Source of the DNA: Eubacterium sp.
Lineage (GTDB): Bacteria; Bacillota; Clostridia; Lachnospirales; Lachnospiraceae
Length of the DNA stretch: 64,000 nt
Direction of reading: 5' to 3'
NCBI GenBank assembly: GCA_017433295.1
Contig: JAFRHL010000026.1
Location: forward strand, 1-64,000
The translations under genes and the position numbers were made by a program. Under the pieces are notes generated by a model, which saw only the letters and a list, made by a program, of their open reading frames with translations, ran no database searches and was not told the DNA's origin. Shown piece after piece: positions 51,054 to 59,721 of the stretch (the stretch's first letter is position 1; each line of letters starts with the position of its first letter).

Positions 51054-52535
51054 TTATTCAAAAACTGTGCCGTAAATTTCATTGATCCGCTGCTCATCTG
51101 TTCCAAAGAACCAGGTCAGGACAAAGCCCCCTGTAATGGCGCAAATCATTGCCAGGAGATACTGTAACTGATCTCCGGGTTTAATGATCAGCAAACCAAA
51201 GATGCCTGATACTCCCTGAGATATGGCTCCCACATGGAATAAAGACATCACTGCTCCTCCGAATCCCGCACCCAGGCAGGCCATAACAAATGGTTTCCCC
51301 AAAGGAAGGGTTACTGCATACATCAAAGGCTCCCCTATTCCCAGGATCCCTACGGGCAGCGAATCTCTGATAACCTGTTTCAGTTTTTTATTCCCGGTTT
51401 TTATATATAGTGCCACCCCTGCTCCGACCTGTCCTCCACCGCTCATCATAAGAAGCGGAAGCAGGTAGTTTACACCTCCGGTGGGGCCGGCGGGATCATT
51501 CAACATTGTGTGGATGGGTACAAGGGCCTGATGCAGTCCGACAGATACCAGAGGCAGGAAACCTGCTGACAGGATATAGCCTCCTGCAATACCCATTTTA
51601 CTATAGACAAATTTCAGGACAACATAGATCGCATTGGTCAGCACCGTACTGACAGGCTGGATGACGGAAACGATCACAATCCCGGCAATAACAAGTACAA
51701 TCAGAGGACTGATGATCGTATCGATACTATCCGGCATATATTTTCGTATTTTCTTTTCCAGACAGGCAAATAATGCTCCGGCAATCAAAGCTGCGATAAG
51801 ACCTCCGTTTCCCGGATTATAGACAGTACCTGTCATGGGAAGGTGGATCTGGGTCTCTCCGATCGTTTTCAGCAGCGGCATGGAAGGATTTGCGACACAG
51901 ATTGCCCCGATAATCCCTCCCAGTATCGGGGAACCACCAAATTCTCCGGCAGCATTGTATCCTGTAAACACCGGCAGGTAGGCAAATAAGGCCCAGCCCA
52001 TGCTGCTTATGCATTCATACCACCAGACCCCGGAAAAAGATCCCCCCGTCCGGACATTGATGATATTAATAATCCCGTTGATCAGACCCGCGGCCACGAT
52101 CCCGGGAAGCATTGGCACAAAGATATTGGCAATCCTTTTCAAAAATCTCTGAAGAGGCTTATTAAATTTTTCCCTCCTGGCCTTCTTGTTCTTCTTGGCC
52201 ATGAAAACAGTATCCTGCTTATTGTCTTCCGTGTTTCTGCCGGCTGTTTCGCCTGTTTTGGCAATTTCGGCTGTCCCTGGCATTCCTACCCTTTCATATC
52301 GCGCCAGGAAGGCCTCCCGGGCCTTATCCACTTTACCAGGCCCGAAAACAATCTGTATCGTGTCTGACTCCACTACACCAAGGACACCCGGGACCGCTTT
52401 GATCTCTTCTGTTTTTACCTTATCAATATCATAAACACCTATACGCAGCCTCGTCATACACGCCTGAACGCTCCTGATGTTTTCCTTTCCACCCAGCAGA
52501 TTTAATAGCTGCTCACTGACACTCTGCCAATCCAC
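51054..52535 (-). CDS. PTS sugar transporter subunit EIIBC
   Basis: This 493-residue membrane permease phosphorylates its sugar during uptake. Residues 1-85 are EIIB of the glucose superfamily, with the phospho-cysteine Cys26 in ACMTRLRI. A Lys-rich linker (about 115-130) leads to EIIC with about ten membrane helices (FVPMLPGIVAAGLI, and the GEPLMYAVTLPLGKPF loop). There is no EIIA domain or neighbouring EIIA gene, so it must borrow EIIA. The substrate is unclear: MurNAc, alpha- or beta-glucoside relatives share this layout. It starts with GTG 52535 behind AGGAGG. It stands alone, upstream of the rib promoter. Confidence 0.9.
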   Translation of the reverse strand: MDWQSVSEQLLNLLGGKENIRSVQACMTRLRIGVYDIDKVKTEEIKAVPGVLGVVESDTIQIVFGPGKVDKAREAFLARYERVGMPGTAEIAKTGETAGRNTEDNKQDTVFMAKKNKKARREKFNKPLQRFLKRIANIFVPMLPGIVAAGLINGIINIINVRTGGSFSGVWWYECISSMGWALFAYLPVFTGYNAAGEFGGSPILGGIIGAICVANPSMPLLKTIGETQIHLPMTGTVYNPGNGGLIAALIAGALFACLEKKIRKYMPDSIDTIISPLIVLVIAGIVIVSVIQPVSTVLTNAIYVVLKFVYSKMGIAGGYILSAGFLPLVSVGLHQALVPIHTMLNDPAGPTGGVNYLLPLLMMSGGGQVGAGVALYIKTGNKKLKQVIRDSLPVGILGIGEPLMYAVTLPLGKPFVMACLGAGFGGAVMSLFHVGAISQGVSGIFGLLIIKPGDQLQYLLAMICAITGGFVLTWFFGTDEQRINEIYGTVFE

Positions 52536-52610
52536 TGCTTATCCTCCTGCTCTTCATTGCTCCTTTGTTACCTTGCCGGTATCTTTGCCGGTAGTCATTT
52601 CTTTTATGAC

Positions 52611-52639
52611 AGTATATCAAAATGAATTCCTGATTACAA
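52611..52639 (-). promoter_or_regulatory. Promoter of the PTS EIIBC gene
   Basis: On the minus strand TTGTAA (52634-52639), 17 bp, TATACT (52611-52616). The leader contains TTGCCGGTA twice (52573-52581 and 52585-52593) as direct repeats with a 12-bp period. Confidence 0.6.
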
Positions 52640-52673
52640 CAAAAACCCCCGTTAACAAGCTTTCATTTGTTCT

Positions 52674-52701
52674 TTGTCAAGAATAGTGATATAGTTATAT
52701 A
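52674..52701 (+). promoter_or_regulatory. Promoter of the ABC-class ATPase gene
   Basis: TTGTCA (52674-52679), 16 bp, TATATA (52696-52701), about 36 bases before the start codon. Confidence 0.55.
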
Positions 52702-52737
52702 AAAATAGAGGTTATCCTTTAAAGGAGTGAGCAATCC

Positions 52738-54471
52738 ATGAATACTGACAAAGAATTAAGGACCCGGCTGCAGCGGATCCACAGAAAAAGCTACCCCGCC
52801 TATAAGGATCTTAAGGGGAGCTACCGTTTTCCGGGATATATATTACATATTAACCATGTACAGGGTGATCCTTTCGCCGCCCCGTCAAAACTCAGTGTGG
52901 AGCTGGCGCAAAGCCAGGCGGGATTCCCGGAGGACCTGTTTGATAAAAAATATAAAAGAATCTCTCTGCAGGATCATCTGATCCGAATATTTGGAAAAGA
53001 ATTGTCCAACTGCAGTTTTCATGCCGGAGGATCGGGAAAGAGCGGGCTTATGAGCATATCCAGGTGCGGACAGGAGGTCCTTGAACGGACAGCCCTTGTC
53101 ATGGACAAGGACAGGGTGCTCGCCAGGTTTGAGGTGGGCTTCCCCGCAAATGGAAGAAGCATCAATGCCCCGGAGCTTGAGAAGATCCTCTTCCGCTATA
53201 TCCCTGAATGTGTAAAGAAGGCACTCTGTTATAAAAGTCTGGACCCAAAGAGGATCCGAAGCGTAGTGAATCTGGCTGAAGACCAGTATTTTATCCGTCA
53301 GGAACTGGCCAAAAGGAATCTGGTGGCTTTTGTGGCAAACGGTTCTGTTCTCCCCCGGGAGAGCGGAGTTTCTGATAAACCCATGAAAAACGCAGTGGCC
53401 TTTGAGAGTCCTGCATCTCTGAAAACAGACCTCTCCCTGCCACACAGGGGGAAGCTTGCCGGTATGGGAATCCCCAGAGGCATCACCCTCATCGTAGGCG
53501 GGGGCTATCACGGAAAGTCTACGCTCCTTAAGGCTCTGGAACGGGGTGTATACGACCATATCGCAGGGGATGGCCGGGAGTATGTGATTACAGACAGGAC
53601 AGCCATGAAGATCCGGGCGGAGGACGGCAGGGCTGTATCTCATACGAATATCTCCGCTTTTATCAACCACCTGCCTAACGGCAAAGATACCGTGGATTTC
53701 TCCACAGAGGATGCCAGCGGCTCCACCTCCCAGGCGGCCAATGTTGTGGAAGCTGTGGATTCCGGAGCCAAAGCTCTTCTTATCGATGAGGATACCTCGG
53801 CCACCAACTTTATGGTGAGAGATGAATTGATGCAATCTGTGATATCGGCAGACATGGAGCCGATTACACCTTTTATAGATCAGGCCAGAACCCTGTATGA
53901 AAAGATGGGGATTTCTACTGTACTTGTGGCCGGAAGTTCAGGCGCTTATTTCTCCATCGCGGACCATATTCTGCAGATGGACACCTACCGGGCTTATGAT
54001 ATTACGGATAAGGTAAGAAAAATCTGCGGCATCAGAGCCGCCGGGCAGACAAATCCAGGCTCAGCCGGAACCGGCCAGGCATCGGCTGCAAATAATATCT
54101 GGAGTCAGGAAGGGCGTTGTCTCCGGGTCGGAAGACTGGAAAGAAGACATGACCAGATCAAGCTGAAGCAATTTGGCAGGGAGAGCTTCTCCATAGGCAG
54201 AGAAACAGTAGATCTTAAATATGTGGAACAGATCGTGGATACCGAACAGACCACGACCTTGAGTTATATCATGAGATACGTGGCAGAACAGCTGGAGAAG
54301 AACCCGAAACCGGAAATCGGCAGACTTCTTTCGGAAGTCTGCCGATACATGGAGGATCACGGACCGGGGGTTCCCGGAAAACAGGCAGGGCAGCCGGGTA
54401 ATCTGGCCTATGTCCGTCCCCAGGAAATTTATGCCTGCGTAAACCGATACCGGGGCTTTCGCAGGAAATAA
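52738..54471 (+). CDS. Predicted ATPase of the ABC class (COG3044-like)
   Basis: This 577-residue cytoplasmic protein has an unusual ABC-type ATPase core: the Walker A loop GGGYHGKSTL (Lys260) and Walker B ALLIDEDTSATNFM (Asp350, Glu351), preceded by a serine-rich segment DASGSTSQAANVVEAV in the signature position. The N-terminal 240 residues (LQRIHRKSYPAYKDLKGSYR) and C-terminal part match the COG3044 family as I recall it; a relative in trypanosome mitochondria binds RNA. It is not a transporter: there are no membrane segments or permease neighbours. The start ATG 52738 follows AAAGGAG. A 13-bp perfect hairpin is embedded in codons near the 3' end. Confidence 0.85.
   Translation: MNTDKELRTRLQRIHRKSYPAYKDLKGSYRFPGYILHINHVQGDPFAAPSKLSVELAQSQAGFPEDLFDKKYKRISLQDHLIRIFGKELSNCSFHAGGSGKSGLMSISRCGQEVLERTALVMDKDRVLARFEVGFPANGRSINAPELEKILFRYIPECVKKALCYKSLDPKRIRSVVNLAEDQYFIRQELAKRNLVAFVANGSVLPRESGVSDKPMKNAVAFESPASLKTDLSLPHRGKLAGMGIPRGITLIVGGGYHGKSTLLKALERGVYDHIAGDGREYVITDRTAMKIRAEDGRAVSHTNISAFINHLPNGKDTVDFSTEDASGSTSQAANVVEAVDSGAKALLIDEDTSATNFMVRDELMQSVISADMEPITPFIDQARTLYEKMGISTVLVAGSSGAYFSIADHILQMDTYRAYDITDKVRKICGIRAAGQTNPGSAGTGQASAANNIWSQEGRCLRVGRLERRHDQIKLKQFGRESFSIGRETVDLKYVEQIVDTEQTTTLSYIMRYVAEQLEKNPKPEIGRLLSEVCRYMEDHGPGVPGKQAGQPGNLAYVRPQEIYACVNRYRGFRRK
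54316..54346. repeat. 13-bp perfect hairpin inside the ATPase coding sequence
   Basis: ATCGGCAGACTTC (54316-54328) and GAAGTCTGCCGAT (54334-54346) are exact reverse complements with a 5-base loop. There is no T run, so it is not a standard terminator. Confidence 0.9.
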
Positions 54472-54506
54472 ACCCACACCGGGACTTTAGCAGGAGATAA
54501 ACTCAC
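54449..54506. repeat. 29-bp tandem duplication across the ATPase stop codon
   Basis: Copy 1 (54449-54477) includes the last codons and the stop; copy 2 (54478-54506) follows directly and matches 25 of 29 bases. Confidence 0.85.
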
Positions 54507-54514
54507 GACGGAAA

Positions 54515-55621
54515 CTATTTCAGTAGTTCCATCACCTTGCCATGTACTTCTTTTTTCAGAAAAATCCTTGCCAGCGAGTCCTCATAGGGCGGATAGGCCA
54601 CCCCAAACTCCGTAACTATGCCGGTGATGAGGTCGGCATCGGTGACATCAAAGGCAGGATTATAAACCTTTACCCCCTCCGGTACCATGGGTTTTTCATA
54701 CCACATGGAGGTAACCTCTTCGCCTTTCCGCTGTTCGATTACAATGCCCTCCCCATCAGCAATACTCATGTCGATGGTGGAGGTGGGAGCGCATACATAG
54801 AAGGGGACACCGTAACGCTTTGCGGCCAGGGCCGCCATGGAGGTGCCGATCTTATTGGCGGTGTCACCGTTTCTGGCTACCCGGTCACAGCCCACAAAGA
54901 CCGCATTGATCTTGCCGGTCCTCATGAGGGAAGCGGACATATTATCGCAGAGGACAGTGACATCCATGCCTGCGCTGTTAAGCTCAAAACTGGTAAGTCT
55001 GGCTCCCTGCAGGAGAGGCCTGGTCTCGTCGCAGTATATTTTAAAATTATAACCTTCCTCCTGACCCAGATACATGGGCGCAGTGGCGGTCCCATAACGG
55101 ACCGTGGCCAGCTGGCCGGCATTGCAGTGGGTCAGGAGCCCGTCACCGGGCTTCACCAGAGCCAGGCCGTTCTTTCCAATGGCCCGGCATACCTCGATAT
55201 CTTCTTCCCGGATCGCTATGGCCTCAGCATGAAGCGCTTCAATGATATCCGCTGCCGGACTTCCTTTCCGGGTAAGCACCACCTGCTCCATCCTGTTTAA
55301 AGCCCAGGAAAGATTCACCGCGGTGGGCCTGGAGGAATTCAGGTAATCAGACGCCTTCTTAAACTCTTTATAAAAGCTTTCATAGTCCTCTGTTTTGATC
55401 TGCCTGGCCGCCAGGTAGACCCCGATGGCGGCGGCCACTCCTATGGCCGGAGCCCCCCGGACCTTCAGGAGATAAATGGCCTCCCAGATATCCTTCTGCT
55501 CAGTTAAAGAAATTATTTCAATATGATTCGGCAGCTTTGTCTGGTCAATGATCACCAGGGCATGATTTTTCTCATCCAGGGCTACCGTGTCGTAATTAAG
55601 GATATTGTCATATTGTGGCAT
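54515..55621 (-). CDS. mtnA: S-methyl-5-thioribose-1-phosphate isomerase (or 5-deoxyribose-1-P isomerase)
   Basis: This 368-residue eIF2B-like isomerase converts the aldose 1-phosphate to the ketose. Motifs: GAPAIGVAAAIG, THCNAGQLATV (active-site Cys) and CDRVARNGDTANKIGT (active-site Asp). I chose ATG 55621 with GAGAGG upstream. It is translated immediately after the class II aldolase gene, which points to the DHAP-shunt pathway for methylthioadenosine or 5'-deoxyadenosine sugars, not the full aerobic methionine salvage route. A kinase or phosphorylase partner is not in the window. Confidence 0.93.
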   Translation of the reverse strand: MPQYDNILNYDTVALDEKNHALVIIDQTKLPNHIEIISLTEQKDIWEAIYLLKVRGAPAIGVAAAIGVYLAARQIKTEDYESFYKEFKKASDYLNSSRPTAVNLSWALNRMEQVVLTRKGSPAADIIEALHAEAIAIREEDIEVCRAIGKNGLALVKPGDGLLTHCNAGQLATVRYGTATAPMYLGQEEGYNFKIYCDETRPLLQGARLTSFELNSAGMDVTVLCDNMSASLMRTGKINAVFVGCDRVARNGDTANKIGTSMAALAAKRYGVPFYVCAPTSTIDMSIADGEGIVIEQRKGEEVTSMWYEKPMVPEGVKVYNPAFDVTDADLITGIVTEFGVAYPPYEDSLARIFLKKEVHGKVMELLK

Positions 55622-55622
55622 T

Positions 55623-56294
55623 TCACTGGCCTCTCTTTCTCTCTTTATCATGGGGCTGCTGGCCGTAAGTCCGAAACCGGTCAGTCATCCGTTTCATCTC
55701 TTCATCGTCAAGAATCACCGGCTCCCCCACAGACTTTGCAAGCACGTACACTTTCGCACAAAACTCAATCTGCAAAGCAATGTCAAAAGCACGAAGAAGT
55801 GTATCCGCTCCGGTAATTAATCCGTGGTTGGCCATAAAAGCTGCATATCGATCCTCCATAGCCCTGAAGGTATTTTCCGCCAGCTCTTTTGTTCCAAAGG
55901 AAGCATATTCACCACAGCGGACGTTCTTGCCGGCAAAGGCCACCAGATAACTTGAAGCCGGCAGTTCCATCCGATTGGTGGCAAGAACCGTACAATAGGT
56001 GCTGTGGGTATGGACCACCGCCCTGATATCTTCCCTTCTCTCATAGAAAATGCGGTGCAGCTCCACCTCACTGGAAGGTTTACGGCTCCCGTCTGCTATA
56101 TGGCCTTTCATATCCAGGACCACCACATCCTCCGCTTCCATATCATAATAATCAATGCCGCTGGGAGTGATGGCAAACAGGCCTGATTCGGGATCATAAA
56201 CACTGATGTTGCCTCCGGTTCCCACAGTTAGTCCTGAACTGATCAGCTTTCTGGAATATGTAACGATCTCCCTGCGGAGACTTTCTAGAATCAT
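55623..56294 (-). CDS. Class II aldolase (FucA-like), likely methylthioribulose/deoxyribulose-1-P aldolase
   Basis: This 223-residue zinc aldolase shows the glycine loop GTGGNISVYD, the catalytic glutamate in SSEVELH, and zinc histidines in HTHS and NHGLI. The family includes L-fuculose-, rhamnulose- and 5-methylthioribulose-1-phosphate aldolases. Coupling to mtnA (stop and next start 1 base apart) makes an aldolase that splits 5-methylthioribulose or 5-deoxyribulose 1-phosphate to DHAP plus an aldehyde most likely. The start ATG 56294 follows AGGAGG. Confidence 0.87.
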   Translation of the reverse strand: MILESLRREIVTYSRKLISSGLTVGTGGNISVYDPESGLFAITPSGIDYYDMEAEDVVVLDMKGHIADGSRKPSSEVELHRIFYERREDIRAVVHTHSTYCTVLATNRMELPASSYLVAFAGKNVRCGEYASFGTKELAENTFRAMEDRYAAFMANHGLITGADTLLRAFDIALQIEFCAKVYVLAKSVGEPVILDDEEMKRMTDRFRTYGQQPHDKERKRGQ

Positions 56295-56369
56295 ATGTCT
56301 CTGCCTCCTGACCCATATTATGTAATCCTTGTCTCATATTATATAATAGAAAGTTATGAATATCCACGA

Positions 56370-57581
56370 TTATTTTATCTTCACCTTTATCACTTTATAT
56401 AACCCATTCTGGGCATATACATAGATCCTGCAGTTCCCTTTTTTCAGTCCCCGAACTTTTCCTGAAGAATTTATTTTGGCAATTTTGGGATGGTCGGATT
56501 CAAAACATAGTCTTCTGTAATGAGATATTTTAGATTTGCCTCCCCCGCCTGCCTGCCTTGCCCGGATGATAAATGTCTTATTCTTCTTTAAGGAGATCTT
56601 GCTTTTGTTTACTTTAATCTTTGTCGGATTGCCGGCCCGGCCTCCCCGGGTGGCGACGTAAATTGTTTTGGAAGTAGAAAGGACGATCTTTTTACCTGCA
56701 TCTTTTTTACAGGCAATAATAATATACTTATAATAGGTACCCTTTTTCAGCTTAGAATGGACGAAGCTTCTTTTCTTTCCCTCATAAAGTTTCCGGAAAT
56801 GTCCGCCTGACCCACACCGGCTCCCATAGAGAATATAGCCGGCTGCACCCTTTACTTTATTCCACGCTATTGTATTTGAATTGCCGGAAGATTTTTTAAG
56901 CCGGGCACATAAAATGTGGAACCCGGCTCCTTTGACATCATTTTCTGCTTTTTGTTCCCGGATAATCTTCTCCTGATGATCCAAAGTCTGATATTTTTCA
57001 CCGGATGACTGATCCCCGGCTCCTGAATCTGTGCCGCTGTTCCCCGCACCGGCAGTCTGTCCGGCTCCTGTGGCAGCACTGCCCTCCTGGTACCTGAGAA
57101 TCCCGTCCCAGGGGTAATCATAGTAGTTTTTTACAAGGATTCCCTTGTTGATGGAGCTGGCTCCCACATTCTCTCTATTTCCAAGATAGATCTCTGTATG
57201 TCCGATTTCCTGGACATCATCTCTGAAAAAGAGGATATCTCCTCTTTTCAGATTTGTCATGTCACCAACCTGATCCCAGGGAATCCAGATAAAGCCGGCT
57301 TTGGTAAAATCGGCAATCTGGGTACCTGTGTATCCGCTTCCGAAAGGAACATTAAAACCACCTTGATAAAAGGCAGTATAAACAAAGGAAGAACAGTCAT
57401 AATGAGGGCCCCATCTTTCTATGGTACTGTAGCCATGGGAGTCATCACCGGCGACACCAACAGCCCAGCTGATGGCAGTCTCAATACTTGCAGCCTTCAG
57501 ATTTATTCCCGGCAGAAAAATCAGCATGGCCGCCGCCAGAACAACTCCTTTAAACACCTGAATCCCTTTTCTTTTATTCAT
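56370..57581 (-). CDS. Secreted NlpC/P60 cysteine peptidase with C-terminal beta domains
   Basis: This 403-residue protein has a signal peptide (KGVVLAAAMLIFLPGINLKA). An NlpC/P60 domain (about 32-165) shows HYDCSSFVYTAFYQGG (catalytic Cys) and IGHTEIYLG (His), so it likely cleaves wall peptides. A Gly/Ser/Thr-rich linker is followed by a FnIII-like module (about 235-310, KVKGAAGYILYG) and a basic Big2-type Ig-like domain (KIKVNKSKISLKKNKTF). The start ATG 57581 follows GAGGG. It lies 21 bases after the dnaJ-like gene and may be co-transcribed with it. Confidence 0.9.
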   Translation of the reverse strand: MNKRKGIQVFKGVVLAAAMLIFLPGINLKAASIETAISWAVGVAGDDSHGYSTIERWGPHYDCSSFVYTAFYQGGFNVPFGSGYTGTQIADFTKAGFIWIPWDQVGDMTNLKRGDILFFRDDVQEIGHTEIYLGNRENVGASSINKGILVKNYYDYPWDGILRYQEGSAATGAGQTAGAGNSGTDSGAGDQSSGEKYQTLDHQEKIIREQKAENDVKGAGFHILCARLKKSSGNSNTIAWNKVKGAAGYILYGSRCGSGGHFRKLYEGKKRSFVHSKLKKGTYYKYIIIACKKDAGKKIVLSTSKTIYVATRGGRAGNPTKIKVNKSKISLKKNKTFIIRARQAGGGGKSKISHYRRLCFESDHPKIAKINSSGKVRGLKKGNCRIYVYAQNGLYKVIKVKIK

Positions 57582-57602
57582 ACTCTTCCCTCTGATTTTC
57601 TC

Positions 57603-58697
57603 TTACACTGCTTTCTGATACTCCCGCAGCTTCTGCCTTGCTTCAGGATTTAAATGCTTAGGAACCTGGATCTGAACCGTCACATACTGGTCTCCGCGGA
57701 CTGATGGCTGATTCATGGCAGAAATTCCTTTTCCTTTAAGACGGATCTTGCTTCCCGACTGGGTTCCTTCTTTTATTTTGCAACTGACATTGCCGTAAAG
57801 GGTGGGAACAATCACCTCACCTCCGAATACAGCTGTGGTATAAGGGATCTGGATAGATGTATAAACATCCCTTCCCTTTCTTTCATAACCGGCCTTCTCC
57901 CCCACCGTGACCTCTATATAAAGGTCACCCGGAGCCCCGCCGTTCAGTCCCTCTGTTCCTTTTCCCGAGAGCCTGATCTTTTTCCCGGTGTCTATTCCTG
58001 CGGGAATGTGTACCTTCAGGGTCTGAGGCTGACCCTTTTCATCCTGATAGGAGATCAGTTTGTCGCAGCCATGGACCGCCTCGTCAAAGCTGACGGATAA
58101 TTTCGCGCTGACGTCCTGGCCCTTTACGGGCTGACCGGCAAATCCTCCTCCATACTCCCTGCCTGTCCGGCTGCCGCTTCTTCCATATCCATGGTAGTCC
58201 TCCCCGAACATGCCCCGGAGCAGATCATCCATATCCACACCATTCCCCTGGAAATGGTATTCTGTATATCCGCCCTTTCCATCGGCAGTATATGTCTTAA
58301 AGCCCCGGCCGCCGCTGCTGCCAAAGCTTCCTTCAAAGCCATCAAAGGGACTGCCTCCGCCGCCATAGGCGCTAAAGGGACCATAAGCCGCACCGGGACC
58401 ATAGCCTGCGCTGCCGCAGGCCTGCTCAAATGCGTCCCTCTTTCGGAGCATCTCAGCATCAAAGCCGCATTCAAAAGCCAGCATACCATACTTATCGTAC
58501 AGCTTTTTCTTTTCTGCATCACTTAATATCTCATAGGCTTCTGTGATCTCTTTGAACTTTTCTTCCAGAGAAGCACTTCCTTTATTCGTATCAGGATGAT
58601 ATTTCTTTGCCAGCTTACGGTATGCTTTCTTTATGGCCGCAGGGTCCGCTCCCTTACTTAAGCCAAGAACCTCGTAAAAATCTCTCTTCTTTGCCAT
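57603..58697 (-). CDS. J-domain co-chaperone, CbpA/type II DnaJ-like
   Basis: This 364-residue protein has a J domain (HPD at 34-36), a long Gly/Phe/Tyr/Ser-rich region (about 85-185), and the beta-sandwich substrate-binding domains ([30 protein letters not shown]). There is no CxxCxGxG zinc-finger domain, so it is CbpA/DnaJB-type, not canonical DnaJ. No dnaK or grpE is adjacent and no CIRCE element is upstream. The start ATG 58697 has GGGAGGTGA. Its own promoter and a leader hairpin precede it. Confidence 0.92.
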   Translation of the reverse strand: MAKKRDFYEVLGLSKGADPAAIKKAYRKLAKKYHPDTNKGSASLEEKFKEITEAYEILSDAEKKKLYDKYGMLAFECGFDAEMLRKRDAFEQACGSAGYGPGAAYGPFSAYGGGGSPFDGFEGSFGSSGGRGFKTYTADGKGGYTEYHFQGNGVDMDDLLRGMFGEDYHGYGRSGSRTGREYGGGFAGQPVKGQDVSAKLSVSFDEAVHGCDKLISYQDEKGQPQTLKVHIPAGIDTGKKIRLSGKGTEGLNGGAPGDLYIEVTVGEKAGYERKGRDVYTSIQIPYTTAVFGGEVIVPTLYGNVSCKIKEGTQSGSKIRLKGKGISAMNQPSVRGDQYVTVQIQVPKHLNPEARQKLREYQKAV

Positions 58698-58714
58698 AAG
58701 CCTTCACCTCCCCG

Positions 58715-58745
58715 GGTGCATGCGGTCTGCAGATAGACCTGCACC
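58715..58745 (-). promoter_or_regulatory. Leader hairpin before the dnaJ-like gene
   Basis: On the minus strand GGTGCA and TGCACC enclose a nested stem GGTCT/AGACC, just upstream of the ribosome-binding site. It could modulate translation; this is untested. Confidence 0.45.
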
Positions 58746-58762
58746 ACTACTGTTCTATTTGT

Positions 58763-58791
58763 AATATAACACCCGTTCATCAAGGCGTCAA
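58763..58791 (-). promoter_or_regulatory. Sigma-A promoter of the dnaJ-like gene
   Basis: On the minus strand TTGACG (58786-58791), 17 bp, TATATT (58763-58768). Confidence 0.65.
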
Positions 58792-58859
58792 GGCCGGGGC
58801 AATTATTATTTGTGAACATTTTGTGAAAACTATACGACAGGCTTCTTATGGCAGTCCAT

Positions 58860-58908
58860 TAGGGCACCGGATTTTTATAATGATGTACTAGGGTACCAGA
58901 TTTTTTAT
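58860..58908. repeat. 29-bp-period duplication at the surE 3' end
   Basis: TAGGGCACCGGATTTTTAT (58860-58878) recurs as TAGGGTACCAGATTTTTTAT (58889-58908), which holds the last surE codons and its stop. The downstream copy keeps a stop triplet at the same place. Confidence 0.8.
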
Positions 58909-59604
58909 CCTGCTGATAGATATGTAACCGTCTGTCACTGCTTTCAGGTCGCTTCCCTCGGGGCCGGTCTCGGAAAACTGGAAGATTGCCTTGATCCGGG
59001 CCTCCCGGTCATTGATCTGTTCCTTTTCAAAATGATGAAAATAAAACTCCTCAGGAGCCAGAGTACGATTAAAAAGTATGCCTTTTACATCGTCTGCTGT
59101 TCCTCCGGGAAAATTCACATTCCAGATCTCATCCGGGGCAAGTTTCTTCTTAAGGAGCATTTCCGTTACTTCCCGGAAATATGTTTCCGGAATCTCAAAA
59201 TCTGCCCCTTTGGCCAGGGAATAGGCAATCGACTTAACGCCATTCATGGCACCTTCCGCTGCGGCGCCGAAGGTGCCGGAATAGGCCACATCCCGGCTCA
59301 GGTTGTAGCCCACATTCATACCGGAAAAGACCAGATCTGTTTTTTCCGGGACCACACACTGGATCCCCACCTTGACACAGTCCGCAGGTGTTCCGTTTAA
59401 ACTGTAGGCGTGAACCCCTTCCACCGGAAAATCCGGTTCCTCTTTCAGGATCAGCTCCTGGTTTACCGTAACCCTGTGGGACATGGCGCTGCATTCGGCA
59501 GCAGGTGCCACCACCCATACCTCACCAAAATCCTTTGCCAGCTCCGCCAGCTTTATCATATGCTGGCAGCGAATTCCGTCATCATTCGTTACTAATATGC
59601 GCAT
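58888..59604 (-). CDS. surE: 5'-nucleotidase SurE
   Basis: This 238-residue metal-dependent phosphatase hydrolyses nucleoside monophosphates (and in some species short polyphosphate). The metal site is formed by MRILVTNDDG at the N-terminus and SGMNVGYNL in the middle; APAAECSAMSH supplies another conserved Ser/His. The start ATG 59604 has AAAGGA upstream. It is minus strand, divergent from mntP. The annotated stop lies in a short tandem duplication. Confidence 0.95.
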   Translation of the reverse strand: MRILVTNDDGIRCQHMIKLAELAKDFGEVWVVAPAAECSAMSHRVTVNQELILKEEPDFPVEGVHAYSLNGTPADCVKVGIQCVVPEKTDLVFSGMNVGYNLSRDVAYSGTFGAAAEGAMNGVKSIAYSLAKGADFEIPETYFREVTEMLLKKKLAPDEIWNVNFPGGTADDVKGILFNRTLAPEEFYFHHFEKEQINDREARIKAIFQFSETGPEGSDLKAVTDGYISISRIKNLVP

Positions 59605-59659
59605 AGTTTTTCCTTTCCGGCTTTATATTTTGTGTATGTTTCTTTATATGCTGGTTCAC

Positions 59660-59688
59660 TTGACATGTTATTTATTAGTTGATAATAT
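59660..59688 (+). promoter_or_regulatory. Strong sigma-A promoter of mntP
   Basis: TTGACA (59660-59665), 17 bp, TAATAT (59683-59688). The 5' leader is only about 27 nt, too short for a yybP-ykoY manganese riboswitch. Confidence 0.75.
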
Positions 59689-59721
59689 TTAACCACTTTT
59701 ACATTATAGGAGACAGGTATC

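Noticed and set aside
52885-53835. 316-codon minus-strand frame opposite the ABC-class ATPase gene
   Set aside because: Antisense shadow of a clearly real gene with Walker motifs; no site, no domain.
54507-54535. Third copy of the 29-bp repeat entering mtnA
   Set aside because: Positional identity falls to near background, so only two copies are supported.
58698-58800. CIRCE/HrcA operator before the dnaJ-like gene
   Set aside because: No TTAGCACTC-N9-GAGTGCTAA-type repeat; only a leader hairpin was found.
59605-59721. yybP-ykoY manganese riboswitch before mntP
   Set aside because: The predicted 5' leader is about 27 nt, too short, and the conserved motifs are absent.
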